64,000 nucleotides of DNA from Tanytarsus gracilentus (Eukaryota > Arthropoda > Insecta > Diptera > Chironomidae): the NCBI GenBank assembly GCA_038502055.1, contig JAXRKN010000036.1:1798001-1862000 (forward strand), in the 5' to 3' direction. Below, in pieces: positions 60,714 to 64,000 of the stretch. Position numbers and translations under genes: made by a program. The notes under the pieces are model-generated. The model did no database searches. It saw only the letters and a list, made by a program, of their open reading frames with translations, and was not told the origin of the DNA. Position 1 is the first letter of the stretch. The number at the start of each line of letters is the position of its first letter.

Positions 60714-60714
60714 A

Positions 60715-60736
60715 AAATATTTTATTAAGGTTAATG
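60715..60736. repeat. Target-site duplication, right copy
   Basis: Identical over 22 bp to 59311-59332. Confidence 0.9.
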
Positions 60737-63700
60737 ATCTCAAGACTCTGGAAGAAATAAAACGGGAGTCGTTCTTAAATTATGTCACAAATTTTTATTT
60801 TAAAATGGCATTCTAGTGACATAATTTATAAAAAAATCTCCGTATTAAAATTCCTAAAAAAATCTCCGTAGCCAATTAACCATCCGTAAATTGAATTTTT
60901 CGAAATATTTCTTCTCAAATCAGTTTAATTGAGTTTAAATTGGGTCACAACCCAGAAAATATGTTGTGTATAAACTTTGAAATTGAGATCATCTGTTGTG
61001 TCTCTATTCCGCATTCAACAAAAGAAAAATTTATTTAATGTGGGATGAAAATGTGCCAACTTTTTAAATAGTCTGTTGATATTCGACTTGGGAGTTAAAG
61101 AGAGAAGTAGTGAAGAAAAAATATTGCGTGAGCACTGACGCAATTTATCGTGTAAAATTAAAAATTCCATATTTAAGGAAACACTTGGGAATTTCCCACC
61201 GCAAGGCACTCGAAAAAAATCGCATTGCAACACAGGAAGATGACATTGAATTGTGACGTCACAAATTTATGCTTGAAGGATATCCGTTTAGACGTAATAT
61301 TGAAATTCAATATCAATTTGCATAACAAAAGCGTCTTCATCATCATCAGCGAAGAGAAGAGAAGCTGCATCGATGGTAAAAAGGGGTTTCTTATGATCTC
61401 GTGTACGAATAGAAGCACAAAGGGCAATAAAAATGCAAACACATACACACCGCACTCCCGTCCCTTGTTCTATTCCCGAAAATCATCAAGTCGACGTCCC
61501 TTGATGTCGGCACCATGAATTTCAATTTCAATTTGATTTCAAATCGGGGTTCTTCGACTGTGGGAAAGTTTTTTAGTTTTTTTCCATGCATGTGTCAATA
61601 ATTTTTTTTTGTTTCTATTCGCAAATCTAATTTGCGATAATTGTGCGGCGGGGAGCGAAAGTGAAACCGCAAAAGCAACAGCAGTTGAAAGAGTTATTTG
61701 AAACCATCGATGCATGAAATTTTTATTTTGTCTCAAAATTTTTGTAAACAAAAATTATTTATTTTTTTTGCGCGGAACATTCAAGGCGATAAAAAGGGAA
61801 AGCCGTATCCTTGTGTGCGTGCTACCGTCATTGACACAAATGACTTGCGTGAAAAGAATCCCTGGAAAAGATGGGAATGAGGGAAGAGCTGCGTTTTATT
61901 TATCCCGTTTATCGATTTTTTTTCGCTCTCTCATCGTGTCCACCCTCAACCAACAGTGTGCGATAAAAGTGAGAAAGAGGGTGCGTTTCACTCTCTCTCT
62001 TCTCCTTATTTTATGTTGGTGTTGGTTTGTGAATCTAAAGCGTTTTATTTTTCATTCATTACATAAACATAAAAGAGAGTTTTTGATGTCGAGCCCATTT
62101 CGGCGTTGCCAGATTTACTCGCGCGCTCTTTCTATGCTCAAACTCACACATGTGACTACAATTCTCTCTCAACTCTTCTTCTTACAAATCAGATGGAACC
62201 ATTGAATAAAAAAAAAGAAAATGAGACTCTGAGGAGTGCACATGAGGAAATAAGAAGAAATTTTCGTCTGGCAAAAAATATATTCGTGCCATGTGTCTAA
62301 TAATTTTTCATTATCGTTTTGAGGGTGTTGAATTGAAAACAGAATGCTGAGAGGTATTTAAAAAAGCAATAGAAAGTGAATCATTTGCTCGGTTAAAAAA
62401 TAAATTTACAATTTAACTGTTTGCTTAATTAAAATCCTTAAATGCAACAGAGTAAGATTTATGAGCGTCAAATGCAGTTTCATGTACCCTTGACACGCTT
62501 TCGAATGTAACTTTTTTCCCCATGGCAAATTCTAACGGAGTTTCTTAGCTTAACTCGTTTTATGTAAATGTATAATTAAAATCATATGTAACCGTTCTAC
62601 CCGCGGGAACTGCAAAAATCTAGAGAGAGATTATTGCAAGAAAAAAAAATCCGTAGGCAGTAGAGCGAGAGAGAATGTGTGCGATTGCAGAAAGATTTTG
62701 TGGGACAGGTCAGGTCTTAAATACAATTGTTTATTTTTTTCGCTTAAATGTATTAAGCTGAAAATGTAGTTACATTCTCTTGACGTTAGTTCATCGACTA
62801 GAGTCATTAAATTCCCATTGATTTCAATTTTTCTTCAAGAAAGTCTCAGCAGGTGAAATGAACGTTTAATGCATCTGTAAAGTTTTAATAGAGGGGCGAT
62901 TTTAGCCTCTGCCTGCTGTTAATAAATTTCGACAAGTGAAAGCATTTAAACTAAAAAATCCAGGAGTTTATAAATTTTCCAAAAACTAAAAAATCTAGAA
63001 TATATTTTTTAAAAAAAAAATTTTACAAATTTAAATTTTCCAAATGCACCTTTCTTGGTAAAATTCATCCGAACTTGTAGTTTTCGAATACAATTTCCGA
63101 GAAAGAATTGTAGAAAGGAAAGGTCGTAAAATGCAGGCAACTAATTGTCTCTTAAACATATTTTTATATATGCAAAATTTATGAGTGTTTAAAACATTTT
63201 TTTATGAGCGAGTAAAGAGTTATGAGAAAAACAAAATGTGACCTTCTGCGTGTTAAAATTAATTAATGACTCTTTTTGCAATGATTTGAAAATAGAATCA
63301 GGAAATGACTTCAATTTGCGACACGACGCAAAGGGGGAGTGAATAAATATGCAAATTAAAATTTTCATCGCAAAAATTCCTTTTACTTGCTAAAATTTAT
63401 TTAATCATTATGACACGATCAGATTGTTAATGAAAATTTATGTAAAATGTTCAAATTTCCTCATCGCATGCACACGCAATTGCATCTCTCTCTTATCAAT
63501 TACGGCTCTTGCGTTAATTTAATTTATATCGTACACCTTTTATTACACACACGATTAACTCAATAAATTTTATTGCGTTGCGTTCAGATGCCTTAAAAAC
63601 TGTTGACACAAAGGGTATCGCCTTACCGCTCCATTTTTTCTCTGTTCTCTCAAAAACCTGTTTCAAAAATGTGTCGTTTAATGTTCTAAGAGTGAAAAAA

Positions 63701-64000
63701 GACAAGACACACACGTAAAACCACCTGATAATTAATGTTTCTTCGATCGAGCGAGAGGGCAGCCGTGGAAAAAAGAGTTCAATGAAACGATCATCTTGCG
63801 TCTATCGTAAAAAATTCTTTCTTCCCTCCCGCTGTTGACTGAAAAATAAGTTCGATCGCCTCCACCGAGTGCAATGTGTATATTTTAATTGTATAATTTA
63901 TGGCCTTACACAATGGCAGCCTTTCAATTCCCTCGCAAGAGAAATTTTTTTTGGAGACGGGCAGTTGTGTGTCTATATGTAGAAAAAAAAATTGTGCATT
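60737..64000. other. Non-coding stretch to the window end
   Basis: 3.3 kb without recognisable gene, RNA or repeat. A + strand ORF of 163 codons at 61714-62205 has no domain features, biased composition or homologue I recognise. Probably continues the same intron or intergenic region. Confidence 0.5.

Larger units (their letters stand above)
59333..60714 (+). mobile_element. Retroposed non-LTR-type element, non-coding
   Basis: 1,382 bp bounded by a perfect 22-bp duplication. The 3' end is a (TCAA)n tail (about 60694-60713), as produced by target-primed reverse transcription with a microsatellite-type tail. Inside are a T-run near 59597-59633, four diverged units of about 110 bp (59630-60010) and a less AT-rich 3' part with GGCCCCGGGGGCGCC near 60581. 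No ORF for reverse transcriptase or endonuclease and no clear Pol III box were seen, so it is either a 5'-truncated LINE 3' UTR or a long non-autonomous element. Strand is inferred from the tail. Confidence 0.8.

Noticed and set aside
60516..60728. 70-codon ORF inside the retroposed element
   Set aside because: Reads into the TCAA tail and shows no reverse transcriptase or endonuclease features.
61714..62205. 163-codon + strand ORF
   Set aside because: Long by local standards, but no recognisable motif, no splice context and overlapping alternatives; kept only as a remark.

Overview
The window is AT-rich eukaryotic DNA. Genes have short introns (mostly 50-70 bp) with GT-AG borders, AATAAA polyadenylation signals and TATA/Inr core promoters. 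Gene content (pebbled/hindsight, an insect antigen-5 CAP protein, an NPC1 of the type insects use for sterol uptake, Utx) points to an insect, most likely a nematoceran fly with a compact genome such as a midge or mosquito relative. I cannot name the species. Exon boundaries were placed by hand; every complete gene model sums to an exact multiple of three, which supports the junctions.

Layout. 1-9462: about 9.4 kb without coding sequence, the upstream/intronic regulatory region of peb, with an excess of TGAGTCA (AP-1) and CGATA (DREF/BEAF-like) motifs. 9474-14363 (+): peb/hnt (RREB1 family), about 15 C2H2 fingers in three coding exons. 16061-17593 (-): TLD-domain MEAK7-like protein, convergent with peb. 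21062-22545 (+): secreted antigen-5/CAP protein in six exons, one of 18 nt. 25728-26740 (-): AMMECR1 homologue. 27798-38856: seven fatty-acid-hydroxylase-superfamily (FAXDC2-like) genes, called copies A-G here, one on + and six in tandem on -. 39315-44679 (-): a full NPC1-family sterol transporter, probably NPC1b. 45187-49445: two head-to-tail copies of a repeat element whose core is a 120-bp tandem repeat; copy 1 carries a 1-kb insertion ending in a 254-bp-arm inverted repeat, and copy 2 shows a 480-bp higher-order period. 50036-50999 (+): the first four coding exons of Utx (KDM6A), which continues beyond the window or across a very long intron. 51000-64000: 13 kb with no recognisable coding exon, containing a 1.38-kb retroposed element (59333-60714) bounded by a perfect 22-bp target-site duplication.

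How the genes fit together. The central 17 kb (27.8-44.7 kb) looks like a lipid/sterol neighbourhood: seven ER-type di-iron hydroxylases of the sterol desaturase/C4-methyl-oxidase fold lie beside an NPC1 sterol transporter. Insects cannot make sterols and must absorb and remodel dietary ones, so a locus joining uptake and oxidation is a reasonable hypothesis. This is the most interesting biology in the window. The other genes (peb, MEAK7-like, CAP, AMMECR1, Utx) look like unrelated single-copy neighbours.
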